Shown: positions 63,793-64,000 of the stretch, piece after piece
Numbering within the stretch: the stretch's first letter is position 1
Layout: the number at the start of each line of letters is the position of its first letter
Assembly: GCF_024055725.1 (NCBI RefSeq)
Contig: NZ_JAMXMX010000016.1
Location: 113,107-177,106, forward strand
DNA length: 64,000 nt
Source: Actinoallomurus spadix
GTDB taxonomy: Bacteria; Actinomycetota; Actinomycetes; Streptosporangiales; Streptosporangiaceae
Direction of reading: 5' to 3'
The notes under the pieces: generated by a model
What the model saw: the letters and a program-made list of their open reading frames with translations, nothing else
What the model was told of the DNA's origin: nothing
The model's database searches: none
Translations under genes and position numbers: made by a program

Positions 63793-63864
63793 GTCGATGT
63801 CTCCCTGGTGTTCCCGTGGTATGTCCGTGGCGTCTGCCTGTCGGCACCAGCATGGACTACTCAA

Positions 63865-63882
63865 GGTAGTCACATGACTACC
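63865..63882. promoter_or_regulatory. Palindrome upstream of glutamate decarboxylase
   Basis: GGTAGTCA-CA-TGACTACC is a perfect inverted repeat with 8-bp arms, 73 bp upstream of the ATG, in an otherwise GC-rich region. It looks like a regulator site, possibly of GntR type, but the regulator is not in view. Confidence 0.55.
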
Positions 63883-63930
63883 GAACGGGTCACATCTTCG
63901 TGCGGGTGCGGAGTGAGCTGCCCAGAACCG

Positions 63931-63982
63931 GCGCCCCTCCCGCGGGGGAGCCTGGTCGGCTCGACTCGCGTGGGAGGGGCGC
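63931..63982. terminator. 14-bp stem hairpin near right edge
   Basis: Bases 63931-63944 pair with 63969-63982 (one G-U) around a 24-base loop. No T-run follows. It probably ends a gene that lies beyond the right edge of the window and converges here. Confidence 0.45.
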
Positions 63983-64000
63983 TCGGTTCGCCTGCGTGCC

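Overview
The window is about 64 kb of very GC-rich DNA with codons ending mostly in G or C, frequent GTG and TTG starts, and many 4-bp ATGA or GTGA gene overlaps. An isocitrate lyase paired with a RamB-type regulator, a glucosyl-3-phosphoglycerate synthase, an Mce protein and a RHH-ClpN protein point to an actinobacterium. A Streptosporangiales or Thermomonosporaceae-like soil actinomycete is my best guess, but that is inference from gene content. No rRNA, tRNA or CRISPR array was seen.

Region 1 (1-26.4 kb) is a surface or exopolysaccharide locus. It holds a dTDP-sugar set (rmlA, rmlB, a WecE-type transaminase and a GNAT acyltransferase) that could make a dTDP-Fuc4NAc-like sugar. It also holds a WbaP-like initiating phosphotransferase, four soluble glycosyltransferases, a GtrA and GtrB/ArnC-like pair with a polytopic GT-C-like protein, a Wzy-like polymerase, two MATE-fold flippases and a Wzc-like copolymerase/tyrosine kinase. 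Tailoring genes are a PAPS-type sulfotransferase, an FkbM methyltransferase and an AsnB-type amidotransferase. An epimerase and a secreted beta-helix protein close the locus. The genes lie in several divergent transcription units separated by AT-richer leaders.

Region 2 (26.7-35.2 kb) looks like core chromosome: a secreted M1 aminopeptidase, aceA, a divergent and probably leaderless ramB-like gene, gpgS, a lone Mce protein and an acyl-CoA dehydrogenase.

Region 3 (35.2-41 kb) is an accessory patch bounded by decayed DNA. A tyrosine recombinase remnant and an internally deleted IS110 transposase sit on one side, and a deleted crotonyl-CoA reductase on the other. Between them is a MoxR ATPase, a VWA protein whose metallopeptidase-like motif reads HQxxH instead of HExxH, and a protein built from 13-residue Trp/Gly helical repeats, all in one tight operon. 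A separate gene next to it fuses a ribbon-helix-helix domain to two ClpN-like repeats. The two promoters share a GGGTTATA motif and an ACCCC/GGGGT inverted repeat. This is the most plausible poorly described system in the window.

Region 4 (41.4-46.2 kb) is a LacI repressor with two operators and a large secreted alpha/alpha-barrel glycosidase that carries a duplicated N-terminal domain.

Region 5 (46.2-57.3 kb) holds a TetR regulator, a complete branched-chain-amino-acid-type ABC transporter, a secreted tannase/feruloyl-esterase-like protein, a divergent secreted type B carboxylesterase and an acyl-CoA synthetase. This reads like release, uptake and CoA activation of an ester-linked acid.

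Region 6 (57.4-64 kb) holds a multidomain secreted GH89 alpha-N-acetylglucosaminidase with a divergent ROK repressor, and a glutamate decarboxylase.
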